NCBI GenBank assembly: GCA_000402775.1
Contig: AQSC01000059.1
Location: 1 to 64,000 of the forward strand
Source of the DNA: Euryarchaeota archaeon SCGC AAA252-I15
Lineage (GTDB): Archaea; Altiarchaeota; Altiarchaeia; IMC4; SCGC-AAA252-I15
Reading direction: 5' to 3'
DNA length: 64,000 bases
Shown: positions 44,758 to 53,589 of the stretch, piece by piece
How the letters are laid out: every line of letters starts with the position of its first letter
How positions within the stretch are numbered: position 1 is the stretch's first letter
Made by a program: the position numbers and the translations under genes
Notes under the pieces: model-generated
Databases searched by the model: none
Seen by the model: the letters and a program-made list of their open reading frames with translations, nothing else
Told to the model about the DNA's origin: nothing

Positions 44758-45192
44758 ATGACAACAGCATTTGAGATAAAACCAGACAAACTGATAAAGG
44801 CAGTAGCCATTGATCTGAAAGACAACGTGAAAATTCCAAAACCTGATTGGTCAGACACAGTCAAAACAGGCTCCAACAAGGAAAGAGCTCCAGACGACCC
44901 CAACTGGTGGTGGATGCGCACTGCATCAATACTCCGGAAAATATATATTGGAGGGCCAGTGGGTGCAAGCAAACTCCGAGTAGAGTATGGTAGTGCGAAA
45001 AATCGAGGTAGAAGACCAGAACAATTCCGCAAGGCAGGAGGCAAAGTCATCCGCACGATACTGCAGCAGCTCGATGAGGCAGGATTCACCGAAAAAGACA
45101 CAAACAAATTCCGCGGGAGGAAACTCACACCAAAGGGGTGCTCATACCTTGATAAAATAGCCTCGAAGCTCGAAAAAACCGACAATGTCTGA
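44758..45192 (+). CDS. rps19e: Ribosomal protein S19e
   Basis: 144 residues. A winged-helix small-subunit protein of archaea and eukaryotes needed for 40S/30S maturation. Typical: DWSDTVKTGSNKERAPDDPN, WWWMRTASILRKIYIGGPVG, YGSAKNRGRRPEQFRKAGGK and the basic C-terminal GRKLTPKGCSYLDKIA. It overlaps the next gene by eight bases. Confidence 0.97.
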   Translation: MTTAFEIKPDKLIKAVAIDLKDNVKIPKPDWSDTVKTGSNKERAPDDPNWWWMRTASILRKIYIGGPVGASKLRVEYGSAKNRGRRPEQFRKAGGKVIRTILQQLDEAGFTEKDTNKFRGRKLTPKGCSYLDKIASKLEKTDNV

Positions 45193-45523
45193 GCTAGACG
45201 AACTTAGGGCAAAGCGCATGCAGGAACTTTTACAGTCTCAGGGTGCGCAGGATCCTCAACAGCAGATTCAGCATCAGATGCAGCAGCAGGAGGTTGAACG
45301 TCAAATCCACCAGATTATCTCTCAAGTACTTTCTCCAGAGGCTCGTGAGAGGCTGGGAAATATTCGTGCTGCACGGTCGGAGCATGCGCGTCAGATAGAG
45401 GTTTTATTGATTCAACTCGCCCAATCCGGAAGGCTTCCCGCGAAAATTTCTGATGATCAGTTCAAAGAGATTTTGGGGAAACTTAAAGGGCAGCAGAGGG
45501 ATACTAAGATTTCTAGGAGATAA
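45185..45523 (+). CDS. DNA-binding PDCD5-like protein
   Basis: 112 residues, the archaeal relative of eukaryotic PDCD5/TFAR19. A helical bundle with LDELRAKRMQELLQSQ, a Gln-rich stretch (QQQIQHQMQQQEVERQ), VLSPEARERLGNIRAARSEH and the C-terminal IEVLLIQLAQSGRLPAKISD. Proposed roles are DNA binding or assistance to chaperonins. The location next to S19e is conserved in archaea. Confidence 0.93.
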   Translation: MSELDELRAKRMQELLQSQGAQDPQQQIQHQMQQQEVERQIHQIISQVLSPEARERLGNIRAARSEHARQIEVLLIQLAQSGRLPAKISDDQFKEILGKLKGQQRDTKISRR

Positions 45524-45527
45524 TCTT

Positions 45528-46700
45528 TCAAATGTCTGCCAGTTCCTTGTCTAATTCGTCTGTGTCTATCTCGTCTGAGTCCTCTCCCCCTGGTTTATCC
45601 TCTTCTTCGAACTCGTAGCCTAACTCACCTAAAATGTCGTCCTCCCTCTTTTTCTCTGCATGGATTCCCCCACCTCTTCTGGCAACGACTAAGGCTGCGC
45701 CTAGTATGAAGAATCCGGCTAAAACAATAGCCCACTGGTTCCTTGTGAAAGGCCCGATTTTCCCGCGTAAAATCTCCGCTAGTTGGCTTGAAACATCGTA
45801 TAAATTGGAACTCAATACTGTTTTTTCCCTCTCAAGGTTTTCTATTTGCGATTCAAGTCCGCCTCTGTCGTTTTCCATTCGAAGTTTTTCCAGTTTAAGC
45901 TGTCCTATCATGACCTGACACTCTTCATAGCTGAAGTTTCCTCTAACATCGGGTACGGTGATGCTAAGCCAGTCTATTATGTTCTGGGCGAATACCATGT
46001 TGTCGTGTAGTTTGATGTTGGAGTCGATTAGCATGTCAGAGTCTGAAAGACCGAACACTAGTCCTTTGCTGAACAGGGTGGCTGCCGCAACACAGGGGTA
46101 GCTTCCAGTCTGGAATGATTGTGTGTCCGAGTAAGTGTCGCTGTCTCCCGAAACAATGCATTCTGCGTTTCCTGATATGAACATTCCGTGTCCATTGTAG
46201 AAACCCAGTTTCGAAATTCCCTTCCTGATAATCCTGGTTGTCTCACTTTCAGTGAACCTGTCTATCACGAAGTTTTTGGAATCCATTTCAGGTATTGTGT
46301 CGGTTGCGTCGACGAGTACTCCGTCGTCCATTGTCATTCCGAATGGAATCATAAGTTGGTTCGAATCAGAGGGCTCTCCCCCTAAAATTAAGACGCCGCC
46401 GCCCTTAGTAGCAACAAACCATAGTATTGCGGATAATTCCTCAATTTTTAGTTGAGCGCTAGGTCTGATAATTAATAGGTCATATGTTGAAAGGGATTCT
46501 CTTGAAAGCCCTCCCTTGCTGATTGAGGCAATCTCGTATCCTTCAGCCCTGATTTTCCTTGCGAACTCGGATAATCCCCCATCCTTTGTATAAGTTCCGG
46601 GAGTGTTTATTTCATAGAAAATTATTTTTTTAACAGACTGTACACTAGAGGATAAAAGTACTATAACCAATAAAATCATTAAATTCTTCTTAAAATCCAT
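45528..46700 (-). CDS. Membrane-anchored protein with GATase-like extracytoplasmic domain and coiled coil
   Basis: 390 residues. Signal peptide (1-22), then an alpha/beta domain (about 23-250) like the ABC-associated GldG/DUF4350 folds: IIFYEINTPGTYTKDGGLSE, STYDLLIIRPSAQLKIEELS and WFVATKGGGVLILGGEPSDS. A coiled coil at about 265-315 (LKLEKLRMENDRGGLESQIE) leads to a transmembrane helix (about 320-342) and an acidic tail (DSDEIDTDELDKELADI) predicted cytoplasmic. The fold echoes the repeat units of the giant protein at 6829. Function unknown. Confidence 0.75.
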   Translation of the reverse strand: MDFKKNLMILLVIVLLSSSVQSVKKIIFYEINTPGTYTKDGGLSEFARKIRAEGYEIASISKGGLSRESLSTYDLLIIRPSAQLKIEELSAILWFVATKGGGVLILGGEPSDSNQLMIPFGMTMDDGVLVDATDTIPEMDSKNFVIDRFTESETTRIIRKGISKLGFYNGHGMFISGNAECIVSGDSDTYSDTQSFQTGSYPCVAAATLFSKGLVFGLSDSDMLIDSNIKLHDNMVFAQNIIDWLSITVPDVRGNFSYEECQVMIGQLKLEKLRMENDRGGLESQIENLEREKTVLSSNLYDVSSQLAEILRGKIGPFTRNQWAIVLAGFFILGAALVVARRGGGIHAEKKREDDILGELGYEFEEEDKPGGEDSDEIDTDELDKELADI

Positions 46701-46741
46701 CTACGTCAACTAAATATTACTTTAATAAATTAAAAAATCCG

Positions 46742-48007
46742 TCATTTACTCAATAACTCTCTCGCCCTTTGTTTCCAGATTCCAATCCTCTCCTCGGAAA
46801 TCCCAGTATTTTCGACCATCCAATCAATATCCACCTCAACGAGTTTTTCAAGAGAGTCGACTCCACCGTATCTCAGCCTGTCTTGGGCGACCCTCCCTAT
46901 ACCTTCAATGTCTGTTAACGAGTATTCCATCTTAGATTTTTGAACGGTTTTTGGAGTTAGATCATCCTCGTCTCCTCCACTCCTCCTCAAAACTCTTATG
47001 TAGAGGAAAAAGATTGCGAATACAACACCGAAGACTAGTGCGAAAATGATTGCGAAAATTGTTGTTGAGCTAAATTCACCCGAATCTTGAGTTTCTTCTT
47101 CTTCCATGCCAACAATTACCTTAAGGCTTGTTGATGTGGATGATGTTGACGTTTTTTCGACCGATGTTGTGGCGGGCTTAAGGCTGCTTGAGCTTGATTC
47201 TTCCACATCAATTGTCGTGGATTTGGATTGGGGTGTTGTGGTTGTTGAAGTCGTTTGAACTGAGGTTGTTGAAGTCTCGACAATCTCGGAACCCAAAAGT
47301 ATCTCACCGTCATAAGCCTTAATCTCATTAGCCTTCTCAATCAAACCGTCTAGAATGCTCGCAATCTTTGTGTCCGTCACTATGAAATCCTGTTTATGGG
47401 AAACCTTCTTGCTCTGGCCGGCCCGAGGCTCCCAATACTCGTAAACACACTTGTTTCTGACACTCCAATCACCATTCGTCCAAATCACCTCATCAACCTT
47501 CGACTTGAAGTATTCAGCACACTGCTCATTTTCTATTGTTATCTGGTACGGTTGGAAAAATCTTTTTGAATAATAGTCTGCCCCAATGCAAAAGGCGTAA
47601 AGTCTAGTACACTCTCCTGCAAGGTTCCTAGATTTCGTAAACCAGTTTTCAGCCTGAACTTTCGCAGGAGCAGCGTCTTTACTCCCACACAAGTATCCTC
47701 CTGCAAGCCCCCTCACCGGACATTGGGAATAGTCGTGGTGCTTTGAATCATCCTGAAATACATCGTCTACCACGCTCCAAGGCATGACGGTGAGGTCTTC
47801 ACACAAATCCTTGTAACCACCGTCTAGGAGTGAGCACATCTCCTCGATTCTAGTGCTTACAAAACACTTGGCGTAGGTATCTTCCCCGAAAGCTTGTGAC
47901 ACGGCTTGCCTGCAAAAGTATTCACGAGTATCCGGCCCCCACGCTGAGGATGTGGTGGTAAAAAGAATAATTACTATCAAACAAAAGGATTTTTTCACGC
48001 AACTCAT
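46742..48007 (-). CDS. Secreted-domain, Ser/Thr linker, membrane helix and cytoplasmic helix-hairpin-helix protein
   Basis: 421 residues from ATG 48007; a TTG three codons earlier is less likely. After a signal peptide comes a Cys-rich domain (about 22-240) beginning SSAWGPDTREYFCRQAVSQA and containing SKHHDYSQCPV; this faintly recalls zinc-dependent phospholipase C/S1-nuclease proteins, but I cannot confirm the ligands. A Ser/Thr-rich linker, a transmembrane helix (about 318-342) and a short C-terminal domain (YSLTDIEGIGRVAQDRLRYG...) that looks like a helix-hairpin-helix follow. The HhH on the inside joined to an external domain is odd. Confidence 0.7.
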   Translation of the reverse strand: MSCVKKSFCLIVIILFTTTSSAWGPDTREYFCRQAVSQAFGEDTYAKCFVSTRIEEMCSLLDGGYKDLCEDLTVMPWSVVDDVFQDDSKHHDYSQCPVRGLAGGYLCGSKDAAPAKVQAENWFTKSRNLAGECTRLYAFCIGADYYSKRFFQPYQITIENEQCAEYFKSKVDEVIWTNGDWSVRNKCVYEYWEPRAGQSKKVSHKQDFIVTDTKIASILDGLIEKANEIKAYDGEILLGSEIVETSTTSVQTTSTTTTPQSKSTTIDVEESSSSSLKPATTSVEKTSTSSTSTSLKVIVGMEEEETQDSGEFSSTTIFAIIFALVFGVVFAIFFLYIRVLRRSGGDEDDLTPKTVQKSKMEYSLTDIEGIGRVAQDRLRYGGVDSLEKLVEVDIDWMVENTGISEERIGIWKQRARELLSK

Positions 48008-48038
48008 GGTTATCAATTTACTCGGAAGGAAAAATAAA

Positions 48039-48968
48039 CTAATTTAAGTTAATCTCACCCCTTAAACTATGCTTTGCGAAGTTTTCACCGACAACATTCT
48101 TGTAGGAGATTTCAACTCCAATCCGACGATAATCCGAATCGACCACAGTCATGGGAGGACAACCCTTAAATTCCACTATAAAAGATTTAGCCCCCTGAGA
48201 AATCTCAACTCCCACATCAGTTAAATTCTCACCACTCACCATAACGTCGCCTGAACATTTACGTGAATTCTCAGCATTAAAAGCCTGGGCGGATACTAAA
48301 ACCATCTTCAAGTTCGGTTTAATAAACTCAATATGAATATCTCCTGAAGGGGAAACAGTAGTTCCGGGCAAAGGCTTGACCGCTCCAAAACCCACAAGTG
48401 TCTCCCGTCCACTGAACATCCTTACTGCGAATTTTCTGGCAGAAGAAAGCATATTCTCCTTGTCCGGCTTTTCAAAAGGTTTTTTAACGAAATCCAATAC
48501 CATCTCCGTAAAATGCAAGTCAACCTCCAACACACAAGTCACGTAAAAAAATATCAAGAAAAAAACAGCTATAACAGACACGACTGCGTGTTTTCTAAGC
48601 ACCACAACCTTTGGTTTATCAACCACATCCAAACTGTCAATATTGTTTTTACCCGCCTTCAAAGCAGTCAACTCGCGAGTAAACTCGGCTAGAGCCTCCT
48701 GAAGTCCAACATGCTCGTCATGGTATGCGGTTTCATCCACATTACCTTCAGAGAATTCTTCTTCAAGATTGTGCAACCTGAAAGTCTCAGACTCCTTCTG
48801 TTTTTCAATGTTTTTAATCTTTGAGTCGAGGAGTTTGTTCAATTCGGAAGAGATCTTTTTCTTCCCATCGTAATACTCCTGCTTGCTGATTACTTTCGCG
48901 CTCCCCCCTCTTTTCAATGACTCATATTCAGCGAGCTTCTTCTTAATCTTTTCATCCAGAAAATCCAT
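48039..48968 (-). CDS. Membrane protein with cytoplasmic coiled coil
   Basis: 309 residues, not recognised. The N-terminal ~115 residues are charged and helical (LDEKIKKKLAEYESLKRGGS, SKQEYYDGKKKISSELNKLL, with SHOCT-like EYYDGK). A single membrane helix at about 128-150 (AVVSVIAVFFLIFFYVTCVL) is followed by an exported beta-rich domain (VKPLPGTTVSPSGDIHIEFI, CSGDVMVSGENLTDVGVEIS) that resembles small surface domains. It sits between two other membrane-protein genes on the same strand. Confidence 0.65.
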   Translation of the reverse strand: MDFLDEKIKKKLAEYESLKRGGSAKVISKQEYYDGKKKISSELNKLLDSKIKNIEKQKESETFRLHNLEEEFSEGNVDETAYHDEHVGLQEALAEFTRELTALKAGKNNIDSLDVVDKPKVVVLRKHAVVSVIAVFFLIFFYVTCVLEVDLHFTEMVLDFVKKPFEKPDKENMLSSARKFAVRMFSGRETLVGFGAVKPLPGTTVSPSGDIHIEFIKPNLKMVLVSAQAFNAENSRKCSGDVMVSGENLTDVGVEISQGAKSFIVEFKGCPPMTVVDSDYRRIGVEISYKNVVGENFAKHSLRGEINLN

Positions 48969-48972
48969 TGTC

Positions 48973-50166
48973 TTAAAGTATTGAAAGGGTGAAACCTGCG
49001 ATACTCATCAAGATTATTAGTGGTGCAAGCATTATATAGACTCTTCTAACGTCTGCCTTAAAGTATTCCCGAGTCAAGACCAGGCACAGGTGTACTGGCG
49101 ATAGAAAAAGTCCCATAAGGCCTCCGCAGTAGGCAAGAAGGGCGGCGTCAAGACTTGATAGAAATGGAAGGATTATGGGGAAGCTTATCCCCACCATCGC
49201 CCAACTGTATCCCGTCAATAATCCGACAATAAATGGGATGGAAAAAATTATGACTGGAATCGGGATGGAAAGTTCGGTGAATATTTGGGGGAGGTTCACT
49301 GCTGCTTGAGACGTCTCAACCATTGACTTGAATATCATGGCGGAAAAGACGAGGATGATAAGTCTGGTAGCATTAACTTGATTGAACATTTTTAATGCAT
49401 CAACTAATTTAACCTTCCTTGAAGCTGCGAAAAATGTTATCGTAACTATGAGGGAGGCTAAAAGGTTTACCTTAAAGAGGAGGGCTAATATTATTACTAA
49501 GGCTACCGGCCACACATCTTTTATCAAAACAACCCCGTTTTCAAAAAAACTTTTTTCTACAACTAGATAGCCCTTACCTCTAATTCTCGTGCAAATTAAA
49601 AGAAAACCAACGACTACTGCAATAATCGTCAAAGGAAACTGATTCACGCAAATCTCGGAATACGGGACCTCAAGGATTGCGGCTGCTAAGATAATTGCGG
49701 GATACAAAGGAAAGCTAAACTCCCAAATATGCCTAAACCAGTAGTTTACGACAGTCTTCTGTTCAGGTGAAATACCTACTTTGTCTCCCAACTCCCCGAC
49801 GAAAGGAGCCGAAACCATAGCTCCCGCAGGCATTGGCAAAAGCCCGATAAACGCGGGAATCCCCATTAAAGCAACTCTCGCATCACCAAACAAACCATTT
49901 AATGAATCCACAATATTAGATAAACTTTCGACATGCTTCATCAAGACTCCTAAAAAAGTAATCAAAACAACAATTAAAGCAAGCTCGACAGTATCAGCAT
50001 CCAAGAAAGCACGGAAGGAAACCTGAAGTATCTCAGCCAAACCCAAGCCAAAAATCAACCCCAAAAAAACTGCACTGGAAAAAATCGTGTACTCGACCCT
50101 AACATTTTTGTAAATTAAGAAGACCGCGACTGCCAGGACCAAAAAAATCTTTAAAAGCTCAATCAT
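48973..50166 (-). CDS. DUF401 family integral membrane protein
   Basis: 397 residues with about 10-12 hydrophobic helices, as in the archaeal/bacterial DUF401 family, which resembles permeases of the ion transporter superfamily. Recognisable parts: GLLPMPAGAMVSAPFVGELG, NYWFRHIWEFSFPLYPAIIL, GLLTGYSWAMVGISFPIILP and GGLMGLFLSPVHLCLVLTRE. Likely an organic-anion or metabolite transporter; the substrate is unknown. It ends five bases before the next gene on the same strand. Confidence 0.88.
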   Translation of the reverse strand: MIELLKIFLVLAVAVFLIYKNVRVEYTIFSSAVFLGLIFGLGLAEILQVSFRAFLDADTVELALIVVLITFLGVLMKHVESLSNIVDSLNGLFGDARVALMGIPAFIGLLPMPAGAMVSAPFVGELGDKVGISPEQKTVVNYWFRHIWEFSFPLYPAIILAAAILEVPYSEICVNQFPLTIIAVVVGFLLICTRIRGKGYLVVEKSFFENGVVLIKDVWPVALVIILALLFKVNLLASLIVTITFFAASRKVKLVDALKMFNQVNATRLIILVFSAMIFKSMVETSQAAVNLPQIFTELSIPIPVIIFSIPFIVGLLTGYSWAMVGISFPIILPFLSSLDAALLAYCGGLMGLFLSPVHLCLVLTREYFKADVRRVYIMLAPLIILMSIAGFTLSIL

Positions 50167-50172
50167 ATTCCC

Positions 50173-51015
50173 TCAGCTACCCCCAACATCCTCGAAAAAC
50201 TCGGGAGGAAGGCGCCGGACCAATGCGAAAAAACGACACTTGTTCCTAAGCTCCTCTTCCGTTTCAGGCTTAATCCTCCTAGATTGCGCATCCGCCTCCA
50301 ATATTCCCATCGGGGCTGCTTCAACATAATCCTGCTGGCCCACAACGACCTCACCCTCAATCCGTGAAGCCGCTCGAATCCTCTCTGCTTCCAGCCTGAG
50401 GCGGCCTGCCTCTCCCGGCCGGGAACCATACACCTCAACGAGAAAATCACCGCTATTATCGAATTTAACTCGAAGGTCGCTTTCATTCTCCACAAGCAGG
50501 TTGAGATCATCCAACACGTCAGTTTGAAGCATCCTCCTCTTGGAAGAGACGAGCAGGTTGAAGGCCTTTCGGAGTTCGGGCATGGTTTTCGGGTCGGGAG
50601 CTTGTCCCAGAATTTTCTCAACTTGATGCGCTGGGGGATCTCGTAGATGGCATAAGAAATCGTATGTGTCAGAGAGGGTTACACTTGTATCGTCCGGTTT
50701 CTCACCTGCCGCGGTTGAGACGGGACGACCCTCAAGCCAGGCAACAGCCCTCGCATACTGGGCGCACTGCTGAATCTTGTCGGCGTCTCTTCCAAAAACC
50801 GTGAGGTGGAATAAATCCCTCGCAGGCCTGCCTGGGATAGTGGGCTCCCCGCTTTTACCTCGATGGCTTTTTGCAAAGTCAAGCTCTTTTTCTACATGCA
50901 TGTTGCCAAATTTTGTTAGTAAGTAAAGGATGTATGGGTCATCGATTAGAGTGCTTTGAGCTTGGGTAATTTCCCGGACTGCTTTGTGTTCAGGAATGTT
51001 TTCTTGTTTTTGCAT
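50173..51015 (-). CDS. Unknown cytoplasmic protein
   Basis: 280 residues; no family recognised. No signal peptide or membrane helix. Mostly helical text (DPYILYLLTKFGNMHVEKEL, MPELRKAFNLLVSSKRRMLQ) with a short beta section (LRVKFDNSGDFLVEVYGSRP). Its composition and context resemble the other unknown genes at 37362, 38051 and 55150, which may be a lineage-specific accessory set. The start at 51015 is a clean ATG. Confidence 0.6.
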   Translation of the reverse strand: MQKQENIPEHKAVREITQAQSTLIDDPYILYLLTKFGNMHVEKELDFAKSHRGKSGEPTIPGRPARDLFHLTVFGRDADKIQQCAQYARAVAWLEGRPVSTAAGEKPDDTSVTLSDTYDFLCHLRDPPAHQVEKILGQAPDPKTMPELRKAFNLLVSSKRRMLQTDVLDDLNLLVENESDLRVKFDNSGDFLVEVYGSRPGEAGRLRLEAERIRAASRIEGEVVVGQQDYVEAAPMGILEADAQSRRIKPETEEELRNKCRFFALVRRLPPEFFEDVGGS

Positions 51016-51218
51016 GTTAATTTATCGCGTAAATGCCTTGAAAAAGTCGTATGTTTTTATATAGTAAACTCTAATAATACATGTTCATAATTGTTTGCCA
51101 TAAGGTAAACAAAGTACAAGATTATCGATGGGTGGTTGGTAATTGTGGAAAATAAATCATTGAGTGGGGAGCGAATTATTCCGGGTACTACTCCTTCAAT
51201 TTATGGGGTGGTATCTTT
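51016..51218 (+). promoter_or_regulatory. Intergenic region before the small zinc-ribbon gene
   Basis: 203 bases. TTTTTATATAGTAAAC (51054-51069) is TATA-like. TGTTTGCC (51092-51099) and GGTAAACA (51104-51111) form a near-perfect dyad with a 4-base centre, a possible operator. A 25-codon frame (GTG 51145 to stop 51222) overlaps the zinc-ribbon start as ATGA and could be a leader peptide, with low confidence. Confidence 0.4.
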
Positions 51219-51407
51219 ATGAAGTGTATTTTTTGTTGTTCCCTGCTGACACCTGGTGTGCGGCAAATCACGGATGGGGGGAGATTAACTTTGTGTGACG
51301 CCTGCTGTGACAAACTCGCTGAAAACGGATTTCTAAATTGTGTTGATGATAAAATCGAATTGCAAAAACCTTTAAAAGATATTCTGGTTGGCTACTCCTC
51401 CTTGTAA
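51219..51407 (+). CDS. Small zinc-finger-like protein
   Basis: 62 residues with two Cys pairs, MKCIFC (positions 3 and 6) and LCDACC (positions 26 and 29), spaced as in a treble-clef or zinc-ribbon knuckle. GGGGTGGTA precedes the ATG. Possibly a small DNA- or RNA-binding regulator. Its 3' end overlaps the end of the convergent Lrp-like gene by 16 bases. Recognised by Cys spacing only. Confidence 0.6.
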   Translation: MKCIFCCSLLTPGVRQITDGGRLTLCDACCDKLAENGFLNCVDDKIELQKPLKDILVGYSSL

Positions 51408-51850
51408 TTCAATCCCAAAAGCCAGATATCAACGTCTTTAACACCATCAACAGACATAATCTTATCGTGTAGTTCTCTAATGTCTTGGTGGTTTCTAAAC
51501 CTGCATTTAATCAATAAGTCGAATGTTCCGGCACTAATGTCCCATATGCCAAATACGTTCTTATCTTTTTCGATCTTTCCGGTGAGATTCTTGATGGAAT
51601 CATTCAGACAGATCACTCCGACGTAACCGTCAAGGTCGTAGCCTAGTTTCTCCCAATCCAGTTCAGGTCGATAACCCTTAATGATTCCGTTTTTCTCTAA
51701 ATTAGTTACTCTGAGATTTACTGTGCTACGGTGCTCCTTAAGCTCTGTTGCAAGTTCGGTGAGTCTGGGTCTTATACCGACACCTTTCTGCATTGTATCG
51801 AGAATTCGGTCATCAAGTTCGTCTGTCATTTTGTCATAATAATATGTCAT
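51392..51850 (-). CDS. Lrp/AsnC family transcriptional regulator
   Basis: 152 residues from ATG 51850, which lies at leaderless distance from TTTAATATATTTTTA; a second ATG at 51829 (MTDELDDRIL) is possible. N-terminal helix-turn-helix: LDDRILDTMQKGVGIRPRLT, ATELKEHRSTVNLRVTNLEK, GIIKGYRP. The C-terminal RAM effector domain (YVGVICLNDSIKNLTGKIEK, GTFDLLIKCRFRNHQDIREL, VDIWLLGLNYKE) is of the Lrp type. A ligand- or amino-acid-responsive regulator with unknown targets. Confidence 0.88.
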   Translation of the reverse strand: MTYYYDKMTDELDDRILDTMQKGVGIRPRLTELATELKEHRSTVNLRVTNLEKNGIIKGYRPELDWEKLGYDLDGYVGVICLNDSIKNLTGKIEKDKNVFGIWDISAGTFDLLIKCRFRNHQDIRELHDKIMSVDGVKDVDIWLLGLNYKEE

Positions 51851-51892
51851 TAATACTCTAAAAAAATGACACGGCATCTTGAAAAATAACAT

Positions 51893-52160
51893 TGTTCTAA
51901 AAATATATTAAAATATCATATTTTGTTCATTACAACCTTCGCAAGGATACTGCGACCTTTAGGTCGCAGAGGAATTGCGTACTATTTTTCCCCACCTTGT
52001 GTTTTCCTCCTCTGTTTTTAATGTATTACCAAAGCGGCGCCCCCCCAAAGGGGGGCGCAAAAAAACGCTGTCCAGATACTCTGAACAGCTACCGTGGTTG
52101 GGGTGTATCAACCCACTACCCTTAGGTAAATACCCAAAGGTAAAGGAGGAAAAGATAAAA
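51893..52160 (+). promoter_or_regulatory. Structured leader with successive hairpins before the lamin-tail gene
   Basis: Three strong hairpins in series: CTGCGACC/GGTCGCAG with loop TTTA (51950-51969), GCGCCCCCC/GGGGGGCGC with a 4-base loop (52037-52058), and GCTGTCCAG/CTGAACAGC with one mismatch (52067-52089). GGTTG/CAACC follows at about 52096-52113. AAAGGAGGAAAAG then precedes the ATG at 52161. Whether this is an RNA leader, an insertion of the hairpin family or a terminator region cannot be decided by eye. Confidence 0.55.
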
Positions 52161-52737
52161 ATGAATGCACTAAAAATAGTGATTACCGCAATGACCTTAA
52201 TGGCATTAATCGGTCTAGTATCAGCAGGAAGCGGAAACAACGTTCCAACAAACGCCGACCTATCAGGCTGCTCAAACCCACCTTGGATCAAGGCTAAGTT
52301 CGAGCTAAACGACGACGGTGACGATTGGATTGAGCTATTCAACAATGAGGCAATACAAAACGATATTGGCGACTGGATTCTGGCACATAAAAACGGGGCG
52401 TACACAGCCTACAAGATCCCGCAAGGAACGGTTATTAATGCGAAAAGTTTCCTAATCTTCTACAGGAACAAGACTAGCATAAACCTGAATGAATCAGAAG
52501 GCGATATAATGCTCTATAACCCCGAGTGTAATACTTATGGGCTCGGTGAAATACAATTCCACACACTTCAACAACACTTGGGCTCAGTTCCCAATAAACA
52601 CCTCACTGTGGAGGAACGAGTCGGGACTATGGGGTATCCGAGGAAACCCCAACCTTGATCCAACAGGCCCACGGGAAACCTGCAAACTCCTATCCCTAAC
52701 CAACGGATGGAACCTGGTCTCAATAACCTGTATTTGA
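52161..52737 (+). pseudogene. Lamin-tail domain exported protein, single-base frameshift
   Basis: ATG 52161 has a strong GGAGG site. Signal peptide (1-27), then the start of a lamin-tail domain (KAKFELNDDGDDWIELFNNE, DIGDWILAHKNGAYTAYKIP). At about 52540-52542, in TATGGGCTC, the frame is broken: continuing in the shifted frame gives GSVKYNSTHFNNTWAQFPIN and a normal domain end (RGNPNLDPTG), then GWNLVSITCI and a stop at 52737. One extra G in the GGG run explains it. As sequenced the protein ends at 52658 on a nonsense tail. It shares the GWNL ending with the giant protein. A sequencing error or a recent mutation is possible. Confidence 0.75.
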
Positions 52738-52794
52738 ACAATAACAAGTCTATTTGAACGGCTACTTATCTTTCTTTGATACCAAAGTACTAGT

Positions 52795-53502
52795 ATGGTT
52801 CATAAAGAAATCAATCCACAACCAGGTACAGTCAAGTGGGTTGAAATAGGTTCTGGAGGCGAAGCCTGCTGCCAGAAAGGCAATCCAAACGAGCTTGAAG
52901 GAATCGGCGGAACTCTAAAAGTCGAAAAACCACTCGCCGCAGTAAAAAGGGTCAATCACATGAGCACATCCCAGATAGTGGGGGAAGGATTGTTTCTAAA
53001 GCACCTTTGCGCTAAAATCCTCGACGACCACTTCGTTGCCGAGGGCGTGTATGATACAAGCCATGTCACGTCACCGCTTGGATCTTTCCCAGGCGGATAC
53101 TACTATGAGTATGCGGTTGGAAGTGACGGTTTTTATTGGGAAGATACAGAATTAAGCGGATTCATAAAATTCACCAATAATCTGTCAAATGCAGGGATAA
53201 GCGTGGGTGATGACACAACCGATGTGGACGATGCGAGATGGTCAAAAAACATAGTCCATGATTCCGGACACCCAGCAAACTGGAAGAGGATAGACTTTGG
53301 AGGTTCAAGCTGCCCTACTCGAGCCGAGAAATTCAAAACATTCCTTGAATCCAACCCTCAGTTGGAGCAGAAGATGGGGTGGAAACACGAGCTGCTAACA
53401 CTTGCAGGTCGAAAAAGCATACTCCAAGAAACCCTTAAACCCCCCGAAGAAGAACGGTTAACCAGTCTTTCGAGAAAATACCGGGAAAGTATTCTTAAGT
53501 AA
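52795..53502 (+). CDS. Unknown cytoplasmic protein
   Basis: 235 residues; no family recognised. There is no signal peptide or membrane helix. A possible metal or active site is suggested by EACCQKGNPNELEG, HDSGHPANWKRIDFGGSSCP and a central FPGGYYYEYAVGSDGFYWED. The C-terminal ~60 residues are helical and charged. It lies in an accessory region, just before tRNA-Pro. Confidence 0.55.
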   Translation: MVHKEINPQPGTVKWVEIGSGGEACCQKGNPNELEGIGGTLKVEKPLAAVKRVNHMSTSQIVGEGLFLKHLCAKILDDHFVAEGVYDTSHVTSPLGSFPGGYYYEYAVGSDGFYWEDTELSGFIKFTNNLSNAGISVGDDTTDVDDARWSKNIVHDSGHPANWKRIDFGGSSCPTRAEKFKTFLESNPQLEQKMGWKHELLTLAGRKSILQETLKPPEEERLTSLSRKYRESILK

Positions 53503-53514
53503 AAAGGGGTTTGT

Positions 53515-53589
53515 TGGGTCCGTCGAGATTTGAACTCGAGTTCCTAGCTCCCAAAGCTAGAAGGATGGGCCAAGCTACCCCACGGACCC
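53515..53589 (-). tRNA. tRNA-Pro (anticodon TGG)
   Basis: 75 bases on the minus strand. Acceptor GGGTCCG pairs with CGGACCC, followed by discriminator A; CCA is not encoded. The anticodon arm is CTAGC-TTTGGGA-GCTAG, giving anticodon TGG (proline). The T arm is TCGAG-TTCAAAT-CTCGA, and the D loop has GG at the usual place. No intron. Its first 19 bases recur at 53655-53673 on the same strand. Confidence 0.95.

Noticed and set aside
51975..52160. Upstream in-frame extension of the lamin-tail gene
   Set aside because: It runs through the hairpins, whereas ATG 52161 has a strong ribosome-binding site and starts a signal peptide.
52731..52760. Repeat of TATTTGAAC after the lamin-tail stop as a further tail duplication
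   Set aside because: Only about nine bases match, which is too short to separate from chance.
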